This document shows, one piece after another, positions 1 through 5,094 of a stretch of 6,265 nucleotides of DNA. The notes under the pieces are model-generated. The model saw nothing but the letters and a program-made list of their open reading frames with translations. It ran no database searches and was not told where the DNA came from. The DNA is from an uncultured Lachnospiraceae bacterium (GTDB lineage Bacteria > Bacillota > Clostridia > Lachnospirales > Lachnospiraceae). The DNA lies in contig CAMAHO010000130.1 in the NCBI GenBank assembly GCA_945834545.1, forward strand, positions 1-6,265, given 5' to 3'. Numbering within the stretch: position 1 is the first letter of the stretch; every line of letters begins with the position of its first letter. The translations under genes and the position numbers were made by a program.

Positions 1-167
1 CCCCCTATTCCAAGGAATTTACCCAGGAGGAACGGCAGTATTACCTTGATATTGTTGCCAGAAAGGACGAAACCGAATATACTCTTATTAAAGAGGGACG
101 CGTGAAATTCGGCCTGTCCTTTGATCCGGACGGAAGTGCATATCGGGCGGGCTATGACGGGAGATAA
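1..167 (+). CDS. C-terminal end of an unidentified protein (5' partial)
   Basis: An open frame enters from the left edge (first full codon at position 3) and ends with TAA at 165-167, giving 54 residues. The peptide starts PYSKEFTQEERQYY and ends SFDPDGSAYRAGYDGR. It is charged, has no membrane segment, and has ordinary coding composition. I do not recognise the family. The stop lies directly against the hairpin repeat that begins at 168. The next gene starts 142 bases downstream on the same strand with no visible promoter in between, so this gene may be cotranscribed with the MutS-like pair. The call rests on frame openness, protein-like composition and the clean stop; the start is outside the window. 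Confidence 0.6.
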   Translation, partial: PYSKEFTQEERQYYLDIVARKDETEYTLIKEGRVKFGLSFDPDGSAYRAGYDGR

Positions 168-278
168 GGTGGTCCTGGGGACACTAAAAAAGCCAGAAAT
201 TACCGTCCCCAGGACCACCCAAGCCCCCCACCCAGGACCACCCAGAACCACCCAGAACCACCCCACCCAGGACCACCC
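168..278 (+). repeat. GC-rich hairpin repeat, copy 1, with a tail of ~10-bp units
   Basis: A perfect 15-bp stem is formed by GGTGGTCCTGGGGAC at 168-182 and its exact reverse complement at 205-219, around a 22-nt AT-rich loop (183-204). The tail to the right contains repeats of AGGACCACCC or AGAACCACCC at 211-220, 234-243, 244-253, 254-263 and 269-278. The 52-bp core returns in inverted orientation at 3451-3502 with one mismatch and an identical loop. The element starts on the base after the upstream stop codon and fills most of the gap before the first mutS-like gene. Its architecture resembles REP/MITE-like dispersed palindromes of the kind mobilised by REP-associated tyrosine transposases; that link is inference, as no transposase is in the window. 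It is not a classical terminator, because no T-run follows the stem. Confidence 0.85.
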
Positions 279-300
279 GTCACCAGAAAGACCAAGAGAA

Positions 301-306
301 GGAGGA
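301..306 (+). promoter_or_regulatory. Ribosome binding site that fixes the start of the first mutS-like gene
   Basis: GGAGGA at 301-306 lies three bases before the ATG at 310, with GAAGGAGG visible when read from 298. The frame is open further upstream to about 121, but that extension is a translation of the hairpin repeat and its Pro/His/Thr-rich tail. The ribosome site makes 310 the clear start. Confidence 0.8.
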
Positions 307-309
307 ACT

Positions 310-1803
310 ATGGTAAGCTTACTTTACAAAGGAAAAGCAGAGGAAGCAGACAAGGAGCGGCAGGCTTTTTTTGCGGATTTTAATCTGGACCAGATTATCA
401 AGGCCATTACAGATGACTGGGATTTGGATATTAAGGAACTGTATTTTCAAGTGCCTGCCAATAAGGAGACAGAGGACTACCGAAGGGCGATATTTCAGGA
501 TATCAAGAAAGATTCTGTCCATGATAGCATGTCTGTGTTTTTGGATTGTATGAGACAGCAGGAGGAGTGCGCTGTTAGTAAAGACAAGCTTGACGAGAAA
601 CGCCAACAGCAGGTGTGGTTTATCCGGGAAGTAAGCTGCTATGTCAAGGCGGTTGAGGCTCTGCAAGCGTGTCTGCAGACAAAGGCTTATCAATCCGAAG
701 GTTTTTCTCTTTTCCATGTGTGGCTTGCCGGCTATATGGATTCCGGGGAGTATGTTGAACTGAAGAGTGAGGTGACAGCCCTGGAGCAGGAATTGCGGGG
801 GTTTCGCATCCTACTTTCCTATGAAAACGGGAAGTTCACGGTAGAGGATGCAAGCACAGAGGAAGCCGCCTATGAAGACTTTCTGACGGAATGCTTTCCG
901 GAGAACAAAAAAGCTTTAAAAAGTCCCTTCCTAGGTTCCGGGGAGTGGGCCGAATTGGAGGAAAGGGCTATAGGCCTGTTTGCAAAAAAGCATAAGGAGT
1001 TCTTCCACAGAGCGGAGCAGTTTTGGAAGCAGTACCAGACCTATCAAAAGGAAGAGATAAAGGCGCTTCCCAAGGAGCTTTCCTATTATATGGCATATCT
1101 TCGATTTATGAAGAAGCTAGAGCAAACGGGTTTGCACTTCTGCATACCTGCCACCGGGGGAGAAACCTTGGCAGCAAAGGGCTTATATGACCTTGCCCTG
1201 GCTTATGTGAGTCTGGAGGAAGAAAAAGAGGTTGTTCCCAATGATTTTAAGCTTTTCCCGGAGGAGAAATTCATTGTTCTCACCGGACCCAATCAAGGAG
1301 GTAAAACCACCTTCGCCCGCAGTCTGGGTCAGCTGGTGTACTTTACGAAGATGGGTCTGGATGTGCCTGCAGCAGAGGCTGTGGTGCCTTATTATACGGA
1401 GATATTAACGCATTTTTCGGTGGAAGAGAGCGTGGAAACCGGCAGAGGAAAGCTGTTAGAGGAGCTTAGCAGGTTAAAGCCTATGATGCAGCAGGAGAAA
1501 AAGGGTGCCTTTGTCATTATCAATGAACTGTTTACCACTGCGGCAAATGCGGATGCCTGTGTCATGGGCAGAAAGGTGCTGGAATACTTTATTGACAATG
1601 GGTGCAAGGGAATCTATGTAACCCACCTAAATGAGCTTTCAACAGCCCATCCCCTGGTGGTAAGCTTCCGGGCTACCACGGATGAGGAGAACAGGCAGAC
1701 CTATAAGGTGGCAAGGCAGCAGGCAGTGGAGACTGCCGGGGCCATTTTGCAGGTGGAGAAGTATCATTTAACTTATCAGCAGATAAAGGAGAGATTCTCA
1801 TGA
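310..1803 (+). CDS. MutS-family ATPase, short form without mismatch-recognition domain (first of a tandem pair)
   Basis: This is a 497-residue protein with a MutS-type (domain V) ATPase in its C-terminal part. The Walker A/P-loop GPNQGGKTT is at residues 326-334 (Lys332), followed by the MutS-like FARSLGQLVYF stretch. The signature region HFSVEESVETGRGKLLEEL lies around 369-387, Walker B FVIINE at 401-406, and the switch Thr-His in IYVTHLNEL at 438-439. Residues 1 to about 270 are helix-rich and charged, resembling the MutS lever/clamp region. The mismatch-binding N-terminal domain (with its Phe-x-Glu) is absent, and the length is well below the ~850 residues of MutS. In Walker B the expected Asp is Asn405, while the catalytic Glu406 is kept. 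The start follows GGAGGA at 301-306. The stop overlaps the next start (ATGA, 1800-1803), so the two proteins are translationally coupled and probably work together. A classical post-replicative repair role is not implied; the real substrate is unknown. Confidence 0.9.
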   Translation: MVSLLYKGKAEEADKERQAFFADFNLDQIIKAITDDWDLDIKELYFQVPANKETEDYRRAIFQDIKKDSVHDSMSVFLDCMRQQEECAVSKDKLDEKRQQQVWFIREVSCYVKAVEALQACLQTKAYQSEGFSLFHVWLAGYMDSGEYVELKSEVTALEQELRGFRILLSYENGKFTVEDASTEEAAYEDFLTECFPENKKALKSPFLGSGEWAELEERAIGLFAKKHKEFFHRAEQFWKQYQTYQKEEIKALPKELSYYMAYLRFMKKLEQTGLHFCIPATGGETLAAKGLYDLALAYVSLEEEKEVVPNDFKLFPEEKFIVLTGPNQGGKTTFARSLGQLVYFTKMGLDVPAAEAVVPYYTEILTHFSVEESVETGRGKLLEELSRLKPMMQQEKKGAFVIINELFTTAANADACVMGRKVLEYFIDNGCKGIYVTHLNELSTAHPLVVSFRATTDEENRQTYKVARQQAVETAGAILQVEKYHLTYQQIKERFS

Positions 1804-3416
1804 GGGTAAATTTATTATATGCAGATAAGGATTGGACCAACACGAAATCCTATTATGACTGGAGCAGCATCGAGAAGGACCTGGGGCTTACCACCCTTTA
1901 TGAATTGGCAGAGCGGGACCTGATTATGAAGAACGGAAAAGTGATGTATGTGGACAGAGAGGATCCCTTTCTTGCTGAGGTGATGAAAAAGGTCATAAGA
2001 GTTCCACTGGAAAACAAGGAGGAACTGTACTACCGCCAGGAGGTGTTACAAGATTGCTTTGCACACGAAGGCATTGTGGATGAATTATATCATCAGGCAG
2101 AGAAGGTAATGTCAGCGTGGGATAAGCTGGGACGAAAGGAGAAAGGCTCCCAGGCGAGAGATTCCAAGGCAGGACTGATTACAGAAATCCGTGTATTTAA
2201 CCTACTGTATAACGGAATGGAAGAGGTAAAAAAGATACTCTGCGATGCTACAAAACGCTTTTCCTCCAGAGGCTTTCTACAATTAAACGATAGGATTCTG
2301 GAGAATTTCTCGTTCCAGAAGAGGGAAAATATAGAGCAGATTTTAAAGGATTTGTCTTTTTATGCAGATATCAGCATCAGCTCCATGAAAAAGTACACCT
2401 TCCGTGCCAAGCTTCCCAGCTACACCATATCCTGTAATCTGTATGATGGATTAAAGCTTGGAAACCTGAAATTAAATGAGCTGGAAACCGTTATCAAAAA
2501 CAACTCGGACCCTAACAGCATTGTGACCAAGCTCCAAGGGCAGCTGAGCTCTCTGAATCCCAATACCATTTCGCTATATAAAGACACTGCCTTACAGGAT
2601 GATGCGGCAGAATTGGAATATCAGGTGGTTCGCTATGTGATGAATTGCTGCAGTGAGTTCATTTACTCTCTTGGCACCTTCTTTGAACAGTTTCACCTTC
2701 AGATTGGGTTTTGCAGGGCGGCTATTAACCTAAGACACAACCTGCAGCGATATGGGTTAGAGTATTGCTTCCCTCAGTTTAGGGAGGGGGCGCTGCGATA
2801 CGAAAATCTGCAGGAGCTTGTCATGAGAGTGGAGCAGGGAAAGGAAATTGTAGGAAATGACGGCACCTTAGACGGAAAGAAGCTGGTAATTATTACAGGA
2901 GCAAACCAGGGTGGAAAATCCACCTATTTAAGAAGTGTGGGAATTGCTCAGGTTATGATGCAATGTGGTCTCATGGTGGCTGCAAAGAGCTACTGCAGTG
3001 AGCTCTACCCAAATTTCTTTACCCATTTTACCAGACGAGAGGACAGCGCCATGAACAGCGGACGTTTGGATGAGGAATTGAGACGAATGGACCGCATCAT
3101 CAATCATTTAGGGGAGAATTCCCTCCTGCTTTTCAATGAATCCTTTGCAACCACGACGGAGAAGGAGGGCTCTGTGATAGCCTATGACATCATTAAAGCA
3201 CTAAAGGAAGAGGGAGTGCGCATACTCTCAGTGACTCATCTGCTGTCCTTCGCCCAGAAGCTGTTTGAGGAGGAAAAGAACCAGACGGAGTCTGATGTAG
3301 CTTTCTTAAGCGCCGAGCATTTATCCGACGGTACCAGAACCTTTAAAATGATCCCTCACGAGCCGGAGCTTACCAGCTTTGGTTTAGAGTTGTTCGAGCA
3401 GGTGCTTGGTATATAG
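1800..3416 (+). CDS. MutS-family ATPase, short form (second of the tandem pair)
   Basis: This 538-residue protein is a distant paralogue of the preceding gene. Walker A GANQGGKST is at residues 367-375 (Lys373). The signature region from REDSAMNSGRLDEEL is near 413-427, Walker B LLLFNE at 442-447, and the switch Thr479-His480 in ILSVTHLL. About 300 residues of helical core precede the ATPase; there is no domain I mismatch reader and no C-terminal endonuclease-like extension. Walker B again has Asn446 for Asp with Glu447 retained. The phrase FNESFATTTEKEG is, from memory, typical of a clostridial MutS-like family often annotated simply as 'DNA mismatch repair protein MutS'. The ATG at 1800 overlaps the upstream TGA, with AAGGAGA at 1786-1792 as ribosome site inside the first gene. 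MutS ATPases act as dimers with composite sites, so a heterodimer with the upstream product is likely but inferred. The TAG stop (3414-3416) touches the second hairpin repeat. Confidence 0.9.
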   Translation: MRVNLLYADKDWTNTKSYYDWSSIEKDLGLTTLYELAERDLIMKNGKVMYVDREDPFLAEVMKKVIRVPLENKEELYYRQEVLQDCFAHEGIVDELYHQAEKVMSAWDKLGRKEKGSQARDSKAGLITEIRVFNLLYNGMEEVKKILCDATKRFSSRGFLQLNDRILENFSFQKRENIEQILKDLSFYADISISSMKKYTFRAKLPSYTISCNLYDGLKLGNLKLNELETVIKNNSDPNSIVTKLQGQLSSLNPNTISLYKDTALQDDAAELEYQVVRYVMNCCSEFIYSLGTFFEQFHLQIGFCRAAINLRHNLQRYGLEYCFPQFREGALRYENLQELVMRVEQGKEIVGNDGTLDGKKLVIITGANQGGKSTYLRSVGIAQVMMQCGLMVAAKSYCSELYPNFFTHFTRREDSAMNSGRLDEELRRMDRIINHLGENSLLLFNESFATTTEKEGSVIAYDIIKALKEEGVRILSVTHLLSFAQKLFEEEKNQTESDVAFLSAEHLSDGTRTFKMIPHEPELTSFGLELFEQVLGI

Positions 3417-3517
3417 GTGGTCCTGGGCGGTCTTGGGTGGTCCTGGGCGGGGTGGTCCTGGGGACGGTAATTTCTGGCTTTTTTAGTGTCCCCGGGACCA
3501 CCCCACCCAGGCCCACC
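3416..3517 (-). repeat. GC-rich hairpin repeat, copy 2 (inverted relative to copy 1)
   Basis: The core stem is GGTGGTCCTGGGGAC at 3451-3465 against GTCCCCGGGACCACC at 3488-3502, which is 14 Watson-Crick pairs plus one G-T. The 22-nt loop at 3466-3487 is the exact reverse complement of the copy 1 loop. The core matches copy 1 at 51 of 52 bases on the opposite strand. A tail of 10-bp units lies on the left: GGTGGTCCTG at 3416-3425, GGCGGTCTTG at 3426-3435, GGTGGTCCTG at 3436-3445, then a partial unit. A shorter CCACCCAGGCCCACC flank lies on the right. The element overlaps the last base of the second mutS-like stop codon and ends 16 bases before the end of the convergent cupin gene. It may limit read-through between the two genes, but the T-run is in the loop, so it is not a standard terminator. 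Confidence 0.85.
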
Positions 3518-3533
3518 TATTACACCCTTTGTA

Positions 3534-3953
3534 CTAATATTCAGAATCTTCTTTTGTGTGGTGCACTGTACCAACAGGGTGATGGGGAGGGGCATAGACA
3601 GAAGACAACTTTAGGTCTGTGCCACCGGTGTTTATGATGTTATGCCAGTAGCCAGCCGGTATGAAGATGACATCGCCTTTCTGTACTGTGGTCTGAAAAT
3701 CAAAATGCTGTTTACATTCACCTATTTTAACCATTGCCATGCCTTGCTCTACTCGAATTATCTGATCGTTCTCCCTGTGTATTTCTAATCCAATATCCGA
3801 ACAAACCGGAATGCTCATCAGTGTCATTTGAGCGTAGCAGCCGGTCCAAAGCTCCCGACGAAAATCTGAATTTGTCATTGCACATTGGCCAACATGTGCC
3901 ACATACGGACAGGATTCTTTCTTCTTATGCTCTGAAGGAAAATAATCCGGCAT
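3534..3953 (-). CDS. Single-domain cupin protein
   Basis: This 139-residue protein has one complete cupin barrel. Cupin motif 1 is the stretch GLEIHRENDQIIRVEQG (residues 55-71), in which Glu57, His59 and Gln64 fill the usual metal-ligand positions of the G-x5-HxH-x3,4-E-x6-G pattern. Motif 2, GDVIFIPAGYWHNIIN (93-108), fits G-x5-PxG-x2-H-x3-N exactly, with His104 as the last ligand. Between them is the normal short inter-motif loop. It belongs to a widespread small cupin family with a conserved 'YAPPHHPxGTVH' C-terminus, whose substrate is not known to me. The ATG at 3953 is supported by CAGGAG five bases upstream; an in-frame TAG only eight codons upstream prevents a longer N-terminus. The N-terminal region is Cys/His-containing (Cys15, His20, Cys24, Cys39). 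The protein should be cytosolic. It lies downstream of the XRE regulator but is separated from it by a terminator, and it converges on the mutS-like genes. Confidence 0.88.
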   Translation of the reverse strand: MPDYFPSEHKKKESCPYVAHVGQCAMTNSDFRRELWTGCYAQMTLMSIPVCSDIGLEIHRENDQIIRVEQGMAMVKIGECKQHFDFQTTVQKGDVIFIPAGYWHNIINTGGTDLKLSSVYAPPHHPVGTVHHTKEDSEY

Positions 3954-3973
3954 AAATGCTCCTGCGTCATTTT

Positions 3974-4001
3974 CCTATATAGTATGCAAGGGCTACGCCA
4001 A
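3974..4001 (-). promoter_or_regulatory. Possible promoter of the cupin gene
   Basis: On the minus strand TTGGCG (4001-3996) is followed after 16 bases by TATAGG (3979-3974), embedded in the A/T-rich run TACTATATAGG. This sits about 20 bases before the cupin start and downstream of the XRE gene's terminator, which is where a dedicated promoter would be expected. The -35 match is only partial (TTG), so this is a weak call. Confidence 0.3.
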
Positions 4002-4023
4002 TATTTCCATTTCTATGGAGGTC

Positions 4024-4059
4024 AAAAAAAAGAACAATACCTGACAGGAGGTATTGTCC
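4024..4059 (-). terminator. Rho-independent terminator of the XRE-family gene
   Basis: Read on the minus strand, GGACAATACC (4059-4050) pairs with GGTATTGTTC (4041-4032) as a 10-bp stem with one G-U, around an 8-nt loop, followed by a run of eight T (4031-4024). It begins on the base after the XRE stop codon (TAA, 4062-4060), so it should end that transcript and separate the regulator from the cupin gene. Confidence 0.85.
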
Positions 4060-4284
4060 TTATTCATTTGGTCTATGATATTCAATTAATTCTGTTATCG
4101 TGCAATCCAAGGCATAACAGATGCGAATCAGGACATCAGTGTCCAGTCGGGTGATGGTATTGTTTAGATATCCGTTTAGCTGAGACCGTTGAATCTCGGC
4201 CCGCTGACAGAATTTGTTCTTGCTAAGGTCGCTTTTCTCTAATAATTCTTTTAAGTGAAATTCTATGGAACCCTTATCATTCAA
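4060..4284 (-). CDS. Small XRE/Cro-CI-type HTH transcriptional regulator (HTH_26-like)
   Basis: This 74-residue protein is essentially one five-helix Cro/CI fold. Helix 1 is FHLKELLEKS (residues 9-18), and the HTH runs from SKNKFCQRAE (21-30) to the presumed recognition helix RSQLNGYLNN (33-42). The conserved tail LDTDVLIRICYALDCTITELIEY (48-69) is typical of the small HTH_26/YozG-like group, and there is no ligand or peptidase domain. The TTG at 4284 is chosen because AGGGAGGTGA (4299-4290) stands five bases before it. GTG codons at 4308 and 4293 are in frame, but the first lies at the expected transcription start and the second inside the Shine-Dalgarno. A palindrome over the -10 box suggests autoregulation. 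A terminator follows directly, so the gene is monocistronic. Its other targets are unknown; the neighbouring cupin gene is the nearest candidate. Confidence 0.85.
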   Translation of the reverse strand: MNDKGSIEFHLKELLEKSDLSKNKFCQRAEIQRSQLNGYLNNTITRLDTDVLIRICYALDCTITELIEYHRPNE

Positions 4285-4289
4285 GTTGG

Positions 4290-4299
4290 TCACCTCCCT
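4290..4299 (-). promoter_or_regulatory. Strong ribosome binding site fixing a TTG start
   Basis: AGGGAGGTGA on the minus strand is nearly the full anti-16S complement. It is spaced five bases from the TTG at 4284-4282 and decides the start of the XRE gene against two in-frame upstream GTG codons. Confidence 0.75.
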
Positions 4300-4308
4300 A
4301 ATTTTCAC

Positions 4309-4324
4309 AAGTTAATTATAACTT
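4309..4324 (-). promoter_or_regulatory. -10 promoter element inside a perfect palindrome (probable operator of the XRE gene)
   Basis: The 16-bp sequence AAGTTA-ATTA-TAACTT has perfect 6-bp arms. On the minus strand it contains a consensus TATAAT (4320-4315), about 30 bases before the TTG start of the XRE gene. The matching -35 region is weak (TGATTA after a 17-base spacer). A dyad covering the -10 of an XRE gene is the classic layout for autorepression; binding itself is inferred. Confidence 0.6.
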
Positions 4325-4336
4325 TGTTTCAGATAA

Positions 4337-4501
4337 ATAATCAGTTGTAACATATTAACGATAAGAAATTATACCCCTCGTGAAGCGCTGAAAAATGTGA
4401 ATGGATATCTGTTGGATGAATGTCAGAGGTGGATATTCGCTGATTTTTGTGGTATTGTAATGGTACATAAACTAGAAAAGAGACAGGCTCCGATGGTCTA
4501 G
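4337..4501 (+). pseudogene. Possible 3' remnant of an unidentified gene
   Basis: A plus-strand frame is open from just after TAA (4334-4336) to TAG at 4499-4501. It reads protein-like: NYTPREALKNVNGYLLDECQ and then RWIFADFCGIVMVHKLEKRQ. There is no ATG near its left end and no ribosome site; a GTG at 4397 is the only plausible internal start. A rho-independent terminator on the same strand begins 37 bases after the stop and has no other gene to serve. The simplest reading is the tail of a gene whose front was lost, leaving stop and terminator behind. The family is not recognised; a transposase or other mobile-element protein is possible. Chance openness of a 55-codon frame cannot be excluded. 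Confidence 0.28.
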
Positions 4502-4509
4502 TCAAGATA

Positions 4510-4531
4510 GTGTCAAAAAAATTGTTGACAC
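4510..4531. repeat. Short inverted repeat GTGTCAA / TTGACAC
   Basis: Perfect 7-bp arms at 4510-4516 and 4525-4531 enclose an 8-nt A-rich centre. It lies between the end of the possible gene remnant and the orphan terminator. It could be a protein-binding dyad or the relic of a mobile-element end. It contains TTGACA, but no convincing -10 box follows. Confidence 0.4.
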
Positions 4532-4537
4532 AAGGGA

Positions 4538-4573
4538 GCGGTTCTGTACAAAGCACAGAGCCGCTTTTGGTTT
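4538..4573 (+). terminator. Rho-independent terminator without an intact gene upstream
   Basis: GCGGTTCTGT (4538-4547) pairs with ACAGAGCCGC (4555-4564), 10 bp with one G-U, around a 7-nt loop. It is followed by TTTTGGTTT (4565-4573). The orientation is plus, but there is no intact plus-strand gene between the minus-strand XRE promoter and this hairpin, only the possible remnant ending at 4501. Confidence 0.65.
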
Positions 4574-4698
4574 ATCGAGAGGATGAGTGACAGAAGATTT
4601 TGGAAATCATACGGAATGAAGATAGCACTAGGCATTGGGGACTGTAGTCAATATGGACTTTGGATTTGGGGCAAACCTTAGGGCAAGAATGCAAAATT

Positions 4699-4738
4699 GT
4701 TATAGGGACAACACAATCATTATAGAGACAACACAATT
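4699..4738. repeat. Two adjacent 20-bp direct repeats
   Basis: GTTATAGGGACAACACAATC (4699-4718) is followed without a gap by ATTATAGAGACAACACAATT (4719-4738). The two match at 17 of 20 positions. A 20-bp period places the sites on nearly the same face of the helix (about two turns), which suits a regulator binding two sites, though a simple duplication is equally possible. There is no intact gene close by that they obviously control. Confidence 0.6.
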
Positions 4739-4744
4739 AGAAAG

Positions 4745-4784
4745 GACTGGAGTAGGATGTCTGCAAGGAAGACCCATTCCAGTC
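4745..4784. repeat. Long imperfect hairpin without T-run
   Basis: GACTGGA (4745-4751) pairs perfectly with TCCAGTC (4778-4784). The stem can extend inward with mismatches (GTAGG against CCCAT) and has a further GTCT/AGAC pair near the loop. No T-run follows on either side, so it is not a terminator. It begins six bases after the 20-bp direct repeats and may belong to the same element. Confidence 0.45.
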
Positions 4785-4923
4785 GCTTAGAATCAGCTAT
4801 GAGTTTTAAAGAGGAAAGGGTATGAATAAACCCGCTGCATTTTAGCGCATAAAATAATTGTAATAAAACATAGAATTGGTAAGTGATACAGCTGAGAGAA
4901 ATATACATGGATAAGGTTATGCT

Positions 4924-5067
4924 ATGAAATTACAATATAATATTTCTTATGAAGTGGCTTCCATAATCTGTTTGATTATCCTCCTGTTTTTTATGAGGCT
5001 GCAGTATGATATTCATTCAGAACTAAATAGGGAATTCCGGAAGCTTTGTTTGGGGGTGATAGAATAG
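4924..5067 (+). pseudogene. N-terminal remnant of a membrane GGDEF-type (diguanylate cyclase) protein
   Basis: This 47-residue frame starts at ATG 4924 and stops at TAG 5065-5067. It begins MKLQYNISYEVASIICLIIL, continues with a hydrophobic membrane segment (about residues 12-24, IICLIILLFFMRL), and then IHSELNREFRKL. From memory this matches the start of a group of clostridial signalling proteins with an N-terminal multi-helix membrane sensor followed by GGDEF, in which 'NREFRKL' leads into the second membrane helix. Here that continuation is replaced by CLGVIE and a stop, and no other frame downstream supplies the rest. The break falls near 5045, and repeat-rich DNA begins about 50 bases later. 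The upstream ribosome site (TAAGG, 4911-4915) is weak. It could still be a translated single-pass mini-protein, but a truncated relic is more likely. Confidence 0.55.
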
Positions 5068-5094
5068 AGCTATTGTGCAAGGTGATAGGGATTA

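Larger units (their letters stand above)
4574..4923. other. Intergenic stretch without a convincing gene
   Basis: Apart from the paired 20-bp repeats (4699-4738) and the imperfect hairpin (4745-4784), only very short frames are present. One is a 32-codon frame from ATG 4583 to TAG 4681. The other is a seven-codon frame at 4822-4845 that follows a good GAGGAAAGGG ribosome-like site. The segment from about 4845 to 4923 is A/T-rich and would be the leader of the GGDEF-type remnant at 4924. No tRNA or known riboswitch fold was recognised. Confidence 0.5.

Noticed and set aside
168..278. CRISPR-like array in the short repeats
   Set aside because: Units are ~10 bp, contiguous and degenerate, without spacers of constant length.
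121..309. Upstream extension of the first mutS-like frame
   Set aside because: It translates the end of the previous gene out of frame plus the hairpin repeat and its tail, giving a Pro/Thr/His-rich string. The ribosome site at 301-306 supports ATG 310.
319..717. Minus-strand frame of 132 codons inside the first mutS-like gene
   Set aside because: It lies within a well-supported gene on the other strand and has no recognisable domain.
3356..3637. Frames on both strands across the second hairpin repeat
   Set aside because: Low-complexity Pro/Gly/Thr peptides produced by the repeat, overlapping the ends of real genes.
3734..3955. Plus-strand frame opposite the cupin gene
   Set aside because: Shadow of the cupin coding sequence, which has both conserved cupin motifs on the minus strand.
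4285..4308. GTG starts for the XRE gene
   Set aside because: They fall at the expected transcription start or inside the Shine-Dalgarno; the TTG at 4284 has ideal spacing.
4525..4552. TTGACA ... TACAAA promoter
   Set aside because: The -10 is poor and lies within the terminator stem; the TTGACA is explained as an arm of the inverted repeat.
4583..4681. 32-codon plus-strand frame
   Set aside because: It has a ribosome-like site too close to the ATG, is short and unrecognised; no support beyond openness.
4720..4908. 62-codon minus-strand frame
   Set aside because: It runs through the hairpin and direct repeats, with no domain and no good ribosome site.
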